Source of the DNA: Streptomonospora nanhaiensis
GTDB lineage: Bacteria; Actinomycetota; Actinomycetes; Streptosporangiales; Streptosporangiaceae
Length of the DNA stretch: 64,000 bases
Assembly (NCBI RefSeq): GCF_013410565.1
Contig: NZ_JACCFO010000001.1
Coordinates: 2,294,001-2,358,000 of the forward strand
Reading direction: 5' to 3'
Position numbers and translations under genes: made by a program. How positions within the stretch are numbered: the first letter of the stretch is position 1; each line of letters begins with the position of its first letter. Below, one piece after another: positions 17,140 through 25,530 of this stretch. A model generated the notes under the pieces. The model was not told the DNA's origin. It ran no database searches and was given only the letters and a program-made list of their open reading frames with translations.

Positions 17140-17211
17140 CTGGGGTACCAGGACTCGAACCTAGACTAACTGAACCAGAATCAGTCGTGCTGCCGATTAC
17201 ACCATACCCCA
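17140..17211 (-). tRNA. tRNA-Gln (anticodon CUG)
   Basis: A 72-base cloverleaf from TGGGGTA to TACCCCA plus G. The anticodon stem ACTGA/TCAGT encloses TTCTGGT with anticodon CTG. The U1-A72 first pair is typical of tRNA-Gln and is a recognition element for Glu-tRNA-Gln amidotransferase. First gene of the tRNA series here. Confidence 0.97.
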
Positions 17212-17347
17212 GTGCGTTCGGTGGGAGCCGGAGAGTTCCGATCGCCGGTCCCGCTCCCCCTCGGCGCAGGCATTACTTTAGCGGACATCCGGAGTGCTCG
17301 CGAACCGATAACCCGGCGGACACCCGCCGGGGGCCCGAGAGCCCCGC

Positions 17348-17372
17348 GCGGGCGGCGCACGGCGCCGCCCGC
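17348..17372 (-). terminator. Hairpin downstream of gltX
   Basis: GCGGGCGGCGC (17348-17358) and its perfect complement (17362-17372) with a three-base loop, ten bases past the gltX stop. There is no T run, as is common in these genomes. Confidence 0.6.
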
Positions 17373-17382
17373 CGCGCCCCGC

Positions 17383-18840
17383 TCACGCCTGAGCGGCGTC
17401 CTCCGCGCCGGCCGCCTCGGCGCGCAGCCGCTCCAGGGCCGCGCGCAGCCGGCCCAGGGTGCGCTCGCGCCCCAGCACCTCCAGCGACTCGAACAGCGGC
17501 AGGCCCACCGTGCGCCCGGTGACGGCCACGCGCACCGGTGCCTGCGCCTTGCCCAGCTTCAGCCCCAGCCCCGCGCCGGCGGCCTCGACCTCGGCCTTCA
17601 GCGGCTCGGCCGCCCACTCCAGGGCGGGGTCGGCCAGCCGCTCCAGGGCGGCCTCAAGCATGGGCACGGCGGTGTCGGGCTTCATGGCCTTGGCCCAGCT
17701 CCTGTCGTCCTCGGCGGGCTCGTCCAGGAACAGGAAGTCGACGTTGGGCACGATCTCGCCGAGCACGGCCACCCGGCTCTGCGCCAGCGGCGCCACGGCC
17801 CGGAAGGCCGCCTCGTCGAAGTGGTCGGCGGGCCAGGGCGCGGACTCGCCGGTCAGCCAGGGGCGGCAGCGCTCGACGAACTCCGCAGGGTCCAGCGCCC
17901 GGATGTACTCGCCGTTGAACGCGCGCAGTTTCTTCTCGTCGAAGAAGGCGCTGGAGCTGTTGACGTCCTCCAGCCGGAACAGCGGGACCATGTCGGCGAA
18001 GGGCATGATCTCGCGGTCCTCGCCGGGGCCCCACCCCAGCAGCATGAGGTAGTTCACCATGGCCTCGGCCAGGAACCCCTCGTCCTGGTAGGACTCCAGG
18101 GCGACCTTGTCGCGGCGCTTGGAGAGCTTCTGCCGCTTCTCGTTGACGATCACCGGCAGGTGCGCCCACACCGGCGCGGTGCGCCCCAGCGCCTCCCACA
18201 GCAGCTGCTGCTTGGGGGTGTTGGACAGGTGCTCCTCGCCCCGCACGACGGTGTTGACGCCCATCTCGACGTCGTCGACCACGTTGGCCAGCACGAACAG
18301 CGGCGAGCCGTCGGCGCGGGCGATCACGAAGTCCTCGATGGCGCTGTGCTCGAACTCCACCCGGCCGCGGACGCGGTCGTCCACCACGGTCGGCCCGCCC
18401 TCGGGCACGCGGAACCGCAGCGCCCGTCCCGGGCCGGGCTCCAGCCCGCGGTCGCGGCAGAAGCCGTCGTAGCCCAGGTGGGGGTTGCCGCGCCGCTCCT
18501 GCACCTGCTCGCGGGTGCAGTCGCAGTAGTAGGCCCGGCCGTCCTTGTAGAGCCGCTCGGCGGTCTCGCGGTGCTTGCCGGCGTAGGCCGACTGGAAGTA
18601 CGGCCCCTCGAAGTGGGGGTCGTCGGCGCTGATCCCCAGCCACGCCAGCGCGCGGATGATGCCGTCCGTCCACTCCGGCCGGTTGCGCGCCGCGTCGGTG
18701 TCCTCGATGCGCAGCACGAACCTGCCGTCGGCCTGCTGGAGGGCCAGTGCCCAGTTGAAGAGCGCGGACCGCGCGCCGCCGACGTGGAACATGCCAGTGG
18801 GAGACGGCGCGAAGCGCACGCGGATCGGAGTCTCAGTCAC
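17383..18840 (-). CDS. gltX: Glutamyl-tRNA synthetase
   Basis: Class I synthetase, 485 residues, charging tRNA-Glu and, in organisms using GatCAB, also misacylating tRNA-Gln with Glu. Marks: [24 protein letters not shown] (HIGH-type HVGG), [21 protein letters not shown], and the KMSKS-type KLSKRRD. GTG at 18840 begins [10 protein letters not shown]. The neighbourhood holds both tRNA substrates, and gatCAB lies 18-25 kb away. A non-discriminating enzyme is therefore expected; no glutaminyl-tRNA synthetase gene is seen. Confidence 0.97.
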   Translation of the reverse strand: MTETPIRVRFAPSPTGMFHVGGARSALFNWALALQQADGRFVLRIEDTDAARNRPEWTDGIIRALAWLGISADDPHFEGPYFQSAYAGKHRETAERLYKDGRAYYCDCTREQVQERRGNPHLGYDGFCRDRGLEPGPGRALRFRVPEGGPTVVDDRVRGRVEFEHSAIEDFVIARADGSPLFVLANVVDDVEMGVNTVVRGEEHLSNTPKQQLLWEALGRTAPVWAHLPVIVNEKRQKLSKRRDKVALESYQDEGFLAEAMVNYLMLLGWGPGEDREIMPFADMVPLFRLEDVNSSSAFFDEKKLRAFNGEYIRALDPAEFVERCRPWLTGESAPWPADHFDEAAFRAVAPLAQSRVAVLGEIVPNVDFLFLDEPAEDDRSWAKAMKPDTAVPMLEAALERLADPALEWAAEPLKAEVEAAGAGLGLKLGKAQAPVRVAVTGRTVGLPLFESLEVLGRERTLGRLRAALERLRAEAAGAEDAAQA

Positions 18841-18911
18841 ACGCCCAAGCCTATCGGCGCACGCCGCGGGCCGGTCCCGGCGCGCGCGGGGCCGGGCCGG
18901 GGCGCGGCGGC

Positions 18912-19712
18912 TCAGTCGCGGGGCACGACGCGGTTGGTCAGGGAGCCGACCTTCTCGACCGTCACGGTCATCTCCTGGCCGGTCTGGACGGGTCCGACGC
19001 CGGCCGGGGTGCCGGTGAGCAGGACGTCGCCGGGCAGCAGGGTCATGAACGAGGTGACGTAGGAGATCACCGCGGGGATGTCGTGGATGAACTGCGAGGT
19101 GCGGCCGTCCTGGCGGACCTCGCCGTCGACCGTGGTGGTGAGGCGGAGGTCGCCGGCCTCCTCCAGCGACAGCCCGGTCTCGATCCAGGGGCCGATCGGG
19201 CAGAAGGAGTCGAAGCCCTTGGCGCGGGTCCACTGCTTGTCGGTCTGCTGGAGGTCGCGGGCCGTGACGTCGTTGGCCACCGTGTAGCCGAAGATCACGT
19301 CCTTGGCGCGCTCGCGGGGGACCTCGCGGCAGGGGCGGGCGATCACGATCGCCAGCTCGCCCTCGAAGTCCACGCGCTGGGAGACCGGCGGGTAGAACAC
19401 CGGGTCGCCGGGCCCGGCCACCGAGGTCGAGGGCTTGAGGAAGACCACGGGCTCCTCGGTGCTGGGACCGGTGATACCGCTCATCTCGGCGACGTGGTCG
19501 GCGTAGTTCTTGCCGATGCACACGACCTTGCTGGGCAGCACCGGCGAGAGCAGCCGGACGTCCTCGACCTTGGCGCGCTCGCCGGTGAGCTGGAACTGGC
19601 CCATCAGGGGGTGCCCGCTGATCCGGGAGACGTAGTCCTGGCCGCTGTCCTGGTCGGTGTCGACCAGGCCGTAGGCCACCTCGTCGTTCACGGAGAATCT
19701 TGCGATGCGCAC
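18912..19712 (-). CDS. Fumarylacetoacetate hydrolase (FAH) family protein
   Basis: Metal-dependent C-C bond hydrolase/isomerase family, 266 residues, exact substrate unknown. It has the family core: [35 protein letters not shown], the metal-binding [18 protein letters not shown] (E-x-E), [14 protein letters not shown], and [13 protein letters not shown] at 19712 gives the usual MRIARFS start with AGGCAGG upstream; ATG at 19733 would add seven residues. It precedes gltX by 71 bases on the same strand and is probably co-transcribed. Confidence 0.88.
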   Translation of the reverse strand: MRIARFSVNDEVAYGLVDTDQDSGQDYVSRISGHPLMGQFQLTGERAKVEDVRLLSPVLPSKVVCIGKNYADHVAEMSGITGPSTEEPVVFLKPSTSVAGPGDPVFYPPVSQRVDFEGELAIVIARPCREVPRERAKDVIFGYTVANDVTARDLQQTDKQWTRAKGFDSFCPIGPWIETGLSLEEAGDLRLTTTVDGEVRQDGRTSQFIHDIPAVISYVTSFMTLLPGDVLLTGTPAGVGPVQTGQEMTVTVEKVGSLTNRVVPRD

Positions 19713-19963
19713 GTCTGCAGCCTGCCTGTTCATAGCCGGTGGTGCTCCGCCGACCAGCGTACCGAGCCGGTGCGGGGGCGGGCCGCCCCGCCCCGGCCCG
19801 CCGCGGCCGCGGGCCGGGGCGGCCCGGCCGACCGGGTGGCCCGGATCGGGACGGCCCGTGACGGCACGCACGTTTCGGACACCCGAGAAGGTGCACCGGA
19901 TGCGTTCCGTTTCTGCGATGCTGTGGGCGTTCCCGACCATCCGAGCCAGGAGAGGCCGCCGGC

Positions 19964-20914
19964 TTGTCGCATCCATCCCCCGCCGCCGCACGCGCCCGCC
20001 GCGCCCGGCGGCGGCGCACCTACGTCCTGGAACTGGTGCTGGGGCTCGCCGTCATCGCGGCCGGCACCGGGCTGCTCGTCCTGGACCGGCAGGCGCCCGA
20101 CCTCGCCTCCGGCGCCGCCGGCGCCACGGCGAGTCCGCCGCCCGCCGGCGCCGACGGCGCCGGAGGCGACCGGCCGGGCTCCGCCGACGCCGCCGCGCCC
20201 CAGGCCGAGGGCCCCGGCGGCGGCGACGCGGACGGCGGCACGGACGGCGGGGGCGATGGGCCCGGGGCGGCCGGGCGCGACGGCGGGGGCGACACCGCCG
20301 AGGAGGACCGGCCCGAGGGCGGCCGCGAGGGCGGCGACGGCGACGGCGAAGCAGCCGGGCTGCCCGCCCTGCTGCGCTCGGTGGAGGAGGAGGTGACCTC
20401 CGGCAGCGGCGACCTGGAGGTGGTGCCCGGCCAAAGCGAGCCCGCCGGCGAGGGGCCGCTGACCCGCTACATCGTGGAGGTCGAGAAGGGCCTGCCCGGC
20501 GAGCCGGAGGACTTCGCCGCGGCCGTGGAGCAGATCCTCGCCGACGAGCGCAGCTGGCGCGGCGAGGACGCGATGTCCGTGCAGCGCGTGGACTCCGGGC
20601 CGGTGGACTTCCGGGTGGCCCTGGCCGCGCCCGAGACCGTGGACCGCATGTGCGCGCCGCTGCAGACGCTGGGCCGGGTCTCCTGCACCACCGGCGGGCG
20701 GGCGATCATCAACCAGAACCGGTGGGTGTCGGGGGTCGAGCACTTCGACGGCGACCTGGAGACCTACCGCGTCTACGTCATCAACCACGAGGTCGGCCAC
20801 GCGCTGGGCCACGGCCACGTGAACTGCCCCGGCCGCGGGGAGCCCGCGCCGGTGATGCAGCAGCAGACGTTCGGCCTCCAGGGCTGCGAGCCCAACGGGT
20901 GGGTGCACCCCTGA
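19964..20914 (+). CDS. DUF3152 membrane-anchored metzincin-like protein
   Basis: A 316-residue protein: Arg-rich N-terminus, one membrane segment (about 21-42, [20 protein letters not shown]), a Gly/Asp/Glu-rich extracytoplasmic linker (about 45-140), then a DUF3152 domain. The domain ends with the zincin motif [11 protein letters not shown], which fits HExxHxxGxxH exactly, and a later Met in PAPVMQQQT that could be the Met-turn. Four Cys residues could form disulfides. A zinc protease is inferred; no substrate is known. TTG at 19964 has AGGAGAGG upstream and is the only sensible start. Confidence 0.82.
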   Translation: MSHPSPAAARARRARRRRTYVLELVLGLAVIAAGTGLLVLDRQAPDLASGAAGATASPPPAGADGAGGDRPGSADAAAPQAEGPGGGDADGGTDGGGDGPGAAGRDGGGDTAEEDRPEGGREGGDGDGEAAGLPALLRSVEEEVTSGSGDLEVVPGQSEPAGEGPLTRYIVEVEKGLPGEPEDFAAAVEQILADERSWRGEDAMSVQRVDSGPVDFRVALAAPETVDRMCAPLQTLGRVSCTTGGRAIINQNRWVSGVEHFDGDLETYRVYVINHEVGHALGHGHVNCPGRGEPAPVMQQQTFGLQGCEPNGWVHP

Positions 20915-20948
20915 GCGTCCGCCCGGCCCCGCCCGGCCCCGGCGGTTT

Positions 20949-20980
20949 GCCGGGCGCCGCGCGGTCGCGCGGCGCCCGGC
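20949..20980. terminator. Bidirectional hairpin between the DUF3152 gene and cimA
   Basis: GCCGGGCGCCGCGC and its complement, 14-bp perfect arms with loop GGTC, in the 78-base gap between convergent genes. Confidence 0.7.
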
Positions 20981-20992
20981 AGGCCCGCGTGA

Positions 20993-22588
20993 TCAGTCCT
21001 GCGGGTAGCCCTGCCGCAGCAGACCGTAGGTGACGGCCTGCTCCAAAGCGATCCAGGACGCCTCGATGACGTTCTCGCCCACGCCCACCGTGGTCCACTC
21101 CCCCCGGCCGTCGCTGAAGGTCACCAGGATCCGGGTGACCGCGGCGGTGCCCGAGGCCCCCTCCAGGATGCGGACCTTGTAGTCGGTCAGCTCCAGCCCG
21201 CCCAGGGCGGTGTAGACGCCCTCCATGGCCGAGCGCAGCGCCCGGTCCAGCGCGTTGACCGGGCCGTTGCCCTCGCCGGTGGCGATCACCCGCTCGCCCT
21301 TGACGTGCAGCTTGACCGTGGCCTCGCTGACGGCCGACTCGTCCGCGCGCCCCACCGCGCGCCGCTCGGCGATGACCCGCCAGGACTCGGTGTCGAAGTA
21401 GCGCACCGGCCGGCCCAGCTCCTCGCGCAGCAGCAGCTCCAGCGACGCGTCGGCCGCCTCGAAGCTGTAGCCCGCCAGCTCCATGCTCTTGACCCGCTCG
21501 ACCACGCGGCCCGCCAGCTCGCGGTCTCCGGACAGGTCCAGACCCAGCTCCTTGGCCTTCAGCTCGATCGAGGCGCGCCCGGCCATGTCCGACACCAGCA
21601 TGCGCATGTCGTTGCCCACCAGCACCGGGTCCAGGTGCTGGTAGAGGTCGGGGTCGACCTTGATCGCCGAGGCGTGCAGGCCGGCCTTGTGGGCGAACGC
21701 CGACACCCCGACGTAGGGCTGGTGGGTGCTGGGCGCGATGTTGACGATCTCGGCGATGGCCTGCGACACCCGCGTCATCTGGCTGAGGCAGCCCTCGGGC
21801 AGGACGTCGCGGCCCTGCTTGAGCTCCAGGGCCGCCACCACCGAGAAGAGGTTGGCGTTGCCCACGCGCTCCCCGTAGCCGTTGGCCGTGCACTGCACGT
21901 GCGTGGCGCCGGCGTCCACGGCCGCCAGCGTGTTGGCCACCGCGCAGCCGGAGTCGTCCTGGGCGTGGATGCCCAGCCGCGCGCCCGTGGCCTCGCGGAC
22001 CTCGGTCACGACGCGGGTGATGTCGGCGGGCAGCATGCCGCCGTTGGTGTCGCACAGCACGACCACGTCGGCGCCCGCCTCGGCGGCGGCGCGCACCACG
22101 CTCAGCGCATAGGCGGGGTCGTGCCGGTAGCCGTCGAAGAAGTGCTCGCAGTCGAGGAACACCCGCCGGCCGCTGCCGCGCAGGAAGGCGACGGTGTCGG
22201 CGACCATCGCCAGGTTCTCCTCGCCGGTGGTGCGCAGCGCCCGCTCCACGTGCCGGATGTCGCTCTTGGCCACCAGGGTGACCACCGGCGCGCCGGAGTC
22301 GCGCAGCGCCAGGACCTGGGGGTCCTCCTCGGCGCGCACCCCCGCCCGCCGGGTGGAGCCGAAGGCCGACAGCCGCGCGTGGCGCAGGTCCAGCTCGGCG
22401 GCGGCGCGCTGGAAGAACTCGGTGTCCTTGGGGTTCGCCCCCGGCCAGCCGCCCTCGATGAACGCCACCCCGAACTCGTCGAGGAGCTTGGCGATGGCCA
22501 GCTTGTCGGCGACGGTGAGGTTGATGCCCTCGCGCTGGGCCCCGTCGCGCAGCGTGGTGTCGAAGACGTGGAAACTGTCGTCAGGCAT
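20993..22588 (-). CDS. cimA: (R)-citramalate synthase
   Basis: Condenses pyruvate with acetyl-CoA to citramalate, giving a threonine-independent route to 2-oxobutyrate and isoleucine. The 531 residues begin VFDTTLRDGAQREG (DRDG-type catalytic start), with FIEGGWPGANPKD, VVLCDTNGGMLP, GIHAQDDSGCAVANTLAAVDAGATHVQCTANGYGERVGN (metal-binding His pair) and FAHKAGLHASAI. A LeuA-type regulatory domain occupies about 380-531. The leader upstream encodes a peptide with three consecutive Ile codons and a terminator, which fits isoleucine control and favours citramalate over isopropylmalate synthase. Confidence 0.93.
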   Translation of the reverse strand: MPDDSFHVFDTTLRDGAQREGINLTVADKLAIAKLLDEFGVAFIEGGWPGANPKDTEFFQRAAAELDLRHARLSAFGSTRRAGVRAEEDPQVLALRDSGAPVVTLVAKSDIRHVERALRTTGEENLAMVADTVAFLRGSGRRVFLDCEHFFDGYRHDPAYALSVVRAAAEAGADVVVLCDTNGGMLPADITRVVTEVREATGARLGIHAQDDSGCAVANTLAAVDAGATHVQCTANGYGERVGNANLFSVVAALELKQGRDVLPEGCLSQMTRVSQAIAEIVNIAPSTHQPYVGVSAFAHKAGLHASAIKVDPDLYQHLDPVLVGNDMRMLVSDMAGRASIELKAKELGLDLSGDRELAGRVVERVKSMELAGYSFEAADASLELLLREELGRPVRYFDTESWRVIAERRAVGRADESAVSEATVKLHVKGERVIATGEGNGPVNALDRALRSAMEGVYTALGGLELTDYKVRILEGASGTAAVTRILVTFSDGRGEWTTVGVGENVIEASWIALEQAVTYGLLRQGYPQD

Positions 22589-22644
22589 GGGTTCTCGAAC
22601 TCCCGCGGATCGGTGTGCTCTCGTGGTGCGGGCCCCGCCGCCAA

Positions 22645-22675
22645 CAAAAAAGACCCCTCGTGGACACGAGAGGTC
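22645..22675 (-). terminator. Attenuator terminator in the cimA leader
   Basis: On the minus strand an 11-bp stem, GACCTCTCGTG with CACGAGGGGTC (one G-U pair), followed by TTTTTTG. It lies after the leader peptide stop and 57 bases before the cimA ATG. GACCTC occurs twice (22692-22687 and 22675-22670), so the upstream copy can compete for GAGGGGTC and act as antiterminator. Confidence 0.88.
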
Positions 22676-22697
22676 AGCGCGCTGGCGAGGTCCGGTT

Positions 22698-22739
22698 TCA
22701 GCCAGCGCGCCTCACGATAATGATGACCTGAGACGGCAC
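22698..22739 (-). CDS. cimA attenuator leader peptide (13 residues)
   Basis: GTG at 22739 to TGA at 22698 encodes MPSQVIIIVRRAG. Five consecutive branched-chain codons (GTC ATC ATT ATC GTG) make translation sensitive to charged tRNA-Ile and tRNA-Val. A hairpin with perfect 10-bp arms (GCGCGCTGGC / GCCAGCGCGC) covers the end of the peptide and would be disturbed by a stalled ribosome. A -10 (CAGACT, 22752-22747) ends seven bases before the GTG, so the leader is probably leaderless mRNA. Confidence 0.85.
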   Translation of the reverse strand: MPSQVIIIVRRAG

Positions 22740-22746
22740 GTAGGCC

Positions 22747-22752
22747 AGTCTG
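22747..22752 (-). promoter_or_regulatory. Candidate -10 element of the cimA leader
   Basis: CAGACT ends seven bases upstream of the leader GTG, the same spacing as at ilvB. No good -35 is visible, consistent with dependence on an activator bound at 22792-22808. Confidence 0.55.
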
Positions 22753-22791
22753 CCACATGCCGGGGCGCCGATCCGGGTCCGCCGGGCAGAA

Positions 22792-22808
22792 GTCTCACTG
22801 CGTGAGAC
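22792..22808. promoter_or_regulatory. NdgR-type palindrome upstream of cimA
   Basis: GTCTCACTGCGTGAGAC, 7-bp perfect arms around TGC. The centre is 61 bases upstream of the predicted transcription/leader start, a classical activator position. The same 17-mer framework occurs at 25386, 31502 and, in degenerate form, 12396. Confidence 0.72.
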
Positions 22809-22817
22809 GCCGACCGC

Positions 22818-22843
22818 GGGCGCGCCGGGGCCCCGGCGCGCCC
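22818..22843. terminator. Perfect 26-bp palindrome downstream of ilvE
   Basis: GGGCGCGCCGGGG followed directly by its complement, 11 bases past the ilvE stop on the minus strand. It is probably a terminator that insulates the cimA promoter from ilvE transcription. There is no T run. Confidence 0.6.
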
Positions 22844-22854
22844 GCCCCCGCGTG

Positions 22855-23973
22855 TCAGCCGAAGGTGCGCACCCAGCCGTGGGTGTCGGGGCGGGTGCCG
22901 TACTGCAGCGCCACCAGCTCCTCGCGCAGGCCCATGGTGACGGGGCCGGGGCCGCCGTCGCCCATGGTGAACTCCCCGGTGCGGCTCTTGACGCGGCCCA
23001 CGGGGGTGACGACGGCCGCGGTGCCGCACGCGAACACCTCGGTCAGCTCGCCGGACTCGGCCGCGCGCCGCCACTCGTCGGTGGACAGGCGGCCCTCCTC
23101 GGTGGCGAACCCCAGCTCGGGCGCGAGCGTGAGCAGGGAGTCGCGGGTGATGCCGGGCAGCAGGGTGCCGGTGAGCGCGGGGGTGAGCAGGCGGGCCTCG
23201 TCGCCGGAGCCGAAGACGAAGAACAGGTTCATGCCGCCCATCTCCTCGACCCAGCGGTGCTCGACGGCGTCGAGCCACACCACCTGGTCGCAGCCCTGGT
23301 CGACGGCCTGGGCCTGGGCGAGGAAGCTGGCGGCGTAGTTGCCCGCGAACTTGGCCTCGCCGGTGCCCCCGGGTGCGGCGCGGGTGTAGTCCTCGCTCAG
23401 CCACACGGTGACGGGCTTGACGCCCCCGGAGAAGTAGGGGCCGGACGGAGAGGCGATCAGGACGAACCGGTAGCTGCGCGAGGGGTTGTTGACGCCGAGG
23501 CCGACGTCGGTGGCGAACATGAACGGGCGCAGGTAGAGGCTGCTGTTGGGCTGGGTGGGGATCCAGTCGGCGTCGGCGGCCAGCAGGGTCTCGATGGCGC
23601 CGAGGAACAGCTCCTCGGGCAGTTCGGGCATTGCCATGCGCCGCGCGCTGCGGTTGAACCGCGCGGCGTTGGCGTCGGGCCGGAAGCAGGCGACCTCGCC
23701 GCCGGGGTGGCGGTAGGCCTTCAGGCCCTCGAAGATCTCCTGGGCGTAGTGCAGGGCCGCCGTGGCGGGGTCGAGGGTGAGGGGGCCGTAGGGCTCCAGA
23801 CGGGCGTCGTACCAGCCCTTGCCCTCCTCATAGGCGATGGTGACCATGTGGTCGGTGAACACGTTGCCGAACCCGGGGTTGTCCAGCAGCTGCGCGCGCT
23901 CCTGCGGGGTCCTCCGCTGAGCCGAGAGCTGGACGTCGAACGTCAACCCGCTTGTGGTGGTGCCGTTGTTCAT
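22855..23973 (-). CDS. ilvE: Branched-chain amino-acid aminotransferase
   Basis: PLP enzyme of fold type IV that performs the last step of Ile, Val and Leu synthesis and the first of their breakdown. The 372 residues include [69 protein letters not shown], the Schiff-base lysine in [26 protein letters not shown] and [18 protein letters not shown] at 23973 has GAGAGGA upstream. It lies between leuB and cimA, all on the minus strand, each with separating hairpins. Confidence 0.97.
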   Translation of the reverse strand: MNNGTTTSGLTFDVQLSAQRRTPQERAQLLDNPGFGNVFTDHMVTIAYEEGKGWYDARLEPYGPLTLDPATAALHYAQEIFEGLKAYRHPGGEVACFRPDANAARFNRSARRMAMPELPEELFLGAIETLLAADADWIPTQPNSSLYLRPFMFATDVGLGVNNPSRSYRFVLIASPSGPYFSGGVKPVTVWLSEDYTRAAPGGTGEAKFAGNYAASFLAQAQAVDQGCDQVVWLDAVEHRWVEEMGGMNLFFVFGSGDEARLLTPALTGTLLPGITRDSLLTLAPELGFATEEGRLSTDEWRRAAESGELTEVFACGTAAVVTPVGRVKSRTGEFTMGDGGPGPVTMGLREELVALQYGTRPDTHGWVRTFG

Positions 23974-24194
23974 GGGTCAGGTCCTCTCCGTACATCGGGC
24001 CGGCAGCGCCGACCCGGCTTCCAGTGTGACGGAAACAACGCACCCGCGGCCATACCGCCGCACACCCACCGTTGCGGGCGGCCGGAGGGCCGCCGCGCGG
24101 GGGCGCGCAGCGCGCAGCGGGCGCGCCGTGAATCGGCACGCCCGCTGCACCTGGAGATCCGTGTGTCCGCCTCAGCCGCGCCGATTTGCGACCA

Positions 24195-24231
24195 GCAGGG
24201 CTGAGGCGCCGGTCGGCGGCGTCAGCCCTGC
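24195..24231 (-). terminator. Hairpin overlapping the leuB stop codon
   Basis: GCAGGGCTGA (24195-24204) and its complement (24222-24231) form a 10-bp stem. The leuB stop (24224-24222) is within the second arm. A further imperfect stem, arms starting GCGGGCG, lies at about 24118-24146. Confidence 0.5.
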
Positions 24232-25289
24232 CCGGCTACTCGCTCGGCGATGGCGTCGCCGATCTGGGCGGTGGAGCGCTCGCTGAGGCCGTCCTTCGCG
24301 CGGGCCAGCAGGTCCTCGGCCACGGCGCGCTCGATGGCGCGCGCGGCCCCGCTCAGCCCGAGGTGGTCGAGCATGATCGCCGAGGACAGGACGGTGGCCG
24401 TGGGGTCGGCCTTGCCCTGGCCGGCGATGTCGGGGGCCGAGCCGTGCACCGGCTCGAACATGCTGGGGAAGTCGTTCTCGGGGTTGATGTTGCCGCTGGC
24501 GGCCAGCCCGATGCCGCCGGCGATCGCCGCGCCGAGGTCGGTGATGATGTCGCCGAACAGGTTGTCGGTGACCACGACGTCGAAGCGCTGCGGCTGGGAC
24601 ACGAAAAACATGGTGGCGGCGTCGACGTGCAGGTAGTCGACGGAGACCTCGGGGAACTCCGCGCCCACCTCGCGCACGACGCGCTGCCACAGCTCGCCGG
24701 CGTAGCTGAGCACGTTGTCCTTGTGCACCAGCGTGAGTTTGCGGCGCGGGCGGCGCGCGGCCGCGGCGAAGGCGTAGCGCACGACGCGCTCCACGCCGAA
24801 GCGGGTGTTGACGCTGTCCTGGGTGGCGATCTCGTGGGGGGTGCCCTTGCGCAGCACCCCGCCCATGCCGGCGTAAGGGCCCTCGGTGCCCTCGCGCACC
24901 ACGAGCATGTCGATGTCCTCGGGCGCGACGTCGGCGAGCGGGGTGGTGACGCCGGGGTAGAGGCGGACCGGGCGCAGGTTGACGTAGTGGGAGAACGCGA
25001 ACCGCAGCCGCAGCAGCAGGCCGCGCTCCAGCACGCCGCTGGGCACGCTGGGGTCGCCCACCGCGCCGAGGAAGACGGCCTCGTGCCCCCGCAGCTCCGC
25101 CTCGACGGAGTCGGGCAGGGTCTCGCCGGTGGCGTGCCACCGGCGGGCGCCCAGCTCGTACTCGGTGGTGTCGAAGGCGAGGTCGTGCCCGGAGGCGACG
25201 GCGGAGAGGACCTTGAGGCCCTCGGCCACCACCTCGGGGCCGATCCCGTCGCCGGGGATGACGGCCAACTTCACGGTGCGCGCAGCCAT
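24222..25289 (-). CDS. leuB: 3-isopropylmalate dehydrogenase
   Basis: NAD-dependent oxidative decarboxylase giving 2-oxoisocaproate in leucine synthesis; it can also act on the citramalate-derived intermediate. The 355 residues show [15 protein letters not shown] at the start, [47 protein letters not shown], the metal site [26 protein letters not shown] and [23 protein letters not shown] at 25289. A palindrome of the NdgR type lies 97-113 bases upstream. No leader peptide or attenuator was found. Confidence 0.97.
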   Translation of the reverse strand: MAARTVKLAVIPGDGIGPEVVAEGLKVLSAVASGHDLAFDTTEYELGARRWHATGETLPDSVEAELRGHEAVFLGAVGDPSVPSGVLERGLLLRLRFAFSHYVNLRPVRLYPGVTTPLADVAPEDIDMLVVREGTEGPYAGMGGVLRKGTPHEIATQDSVNTRFGVERVVRYAFAAAARRPRRKLTLVHKDNVLSYAGELWQRVVREVGAEFPEVSVDYLHVDAATMFFVSQPQRFDVVVTDNLFGDIITDLGAAIAGGIGLAASGNINPENDFPSMFEPVHGSAPDIAGQGKADPTATVLSSAIMLDHLGLSGAARAIERAVAEDLLARAKDGLSERSTAQIGDAIAERVAGQG

Positions 25290-25385
25290 TACCAGCCCAG
25301 CCTCTAATCTGCTCGTCTCGTCGGGGTTTCCGGTGCGGCCTCACGGCGGGGTCCGGCCGCGCGGGGACTCCGCGCGGCCTGGGTC

Positions 25386-25424
25386 GTCTCAGATGGTGAG
25401 ACCTGGGGAAACGGTCAGTGAGAC
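25386..25424. promoter_or_regulatory. NdgR-type palindrome plus half-site upstream of leuB
   Basis: GTCTCAGATGGTGAGAC (25386-25402) has perfect 6-bp arms. A half-site GTGAGAC follows at 25418-25424. On the minus strand TAGTCT (25432-25427) is a possible -10 just upstream; if it is used, the box would lie inside the transcribed leader and act negatively, unlike at cimA and ilvB. Confidence 0.6.
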
Positions 25425-25428
25425 AAGA

Positions 25429-25530
25429 CTAGCGCCCCGCCGGGCCGCCGTTGTCGCGGCGGTCGAGAGCGACCTGGACGGCCTCGGTGGCCTCGTCGGC
25501 GGTGTCGGGAGCGGTGGTGGTGTCGTACAC
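25429..25530 (-). CDS. Small acidic protein of unknown function upstream of leuB (33 residues)
   Basis: GTG at 25530 is preceded by a near-perfect AGGAGG with five-base spacing. The 33 codons have strongly G/C-rich third positions (all but about two). The peptide begins MYDTTTAPDTADEATEA, is acidic in the first half and ends ALDRRDNGGPAGR. No family was recognised. The frame stays open upstream to a GTG at 25818, but that part is Pro/Arg-rich with weaker third-position bias. The stop is 139 bases before leuB, so it could be the first cistron of the leuB transcript. Confidence 0.5.
   Translation of the reverse strand: MYDTTTAPDTADEATEAVQVALDRRDNGGPAGR

Noticed and set aside
22102-22758. Longer leader frame starting ATG TGG at 22758 upstream of cimA
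   Set aside because: It reads through the terminator and cimA in another frame and has no run of regulatory codons; the GTG frame at 22739 with Ile-Ile-Ile is far more convincing.
25354-25378. 10-bp GC stem in the leuB leader as an attenuator
   Set aside because: Perfect arms GGCCGCGCGG exist, but no T run follows and no leader peptide with Leu codons is found.
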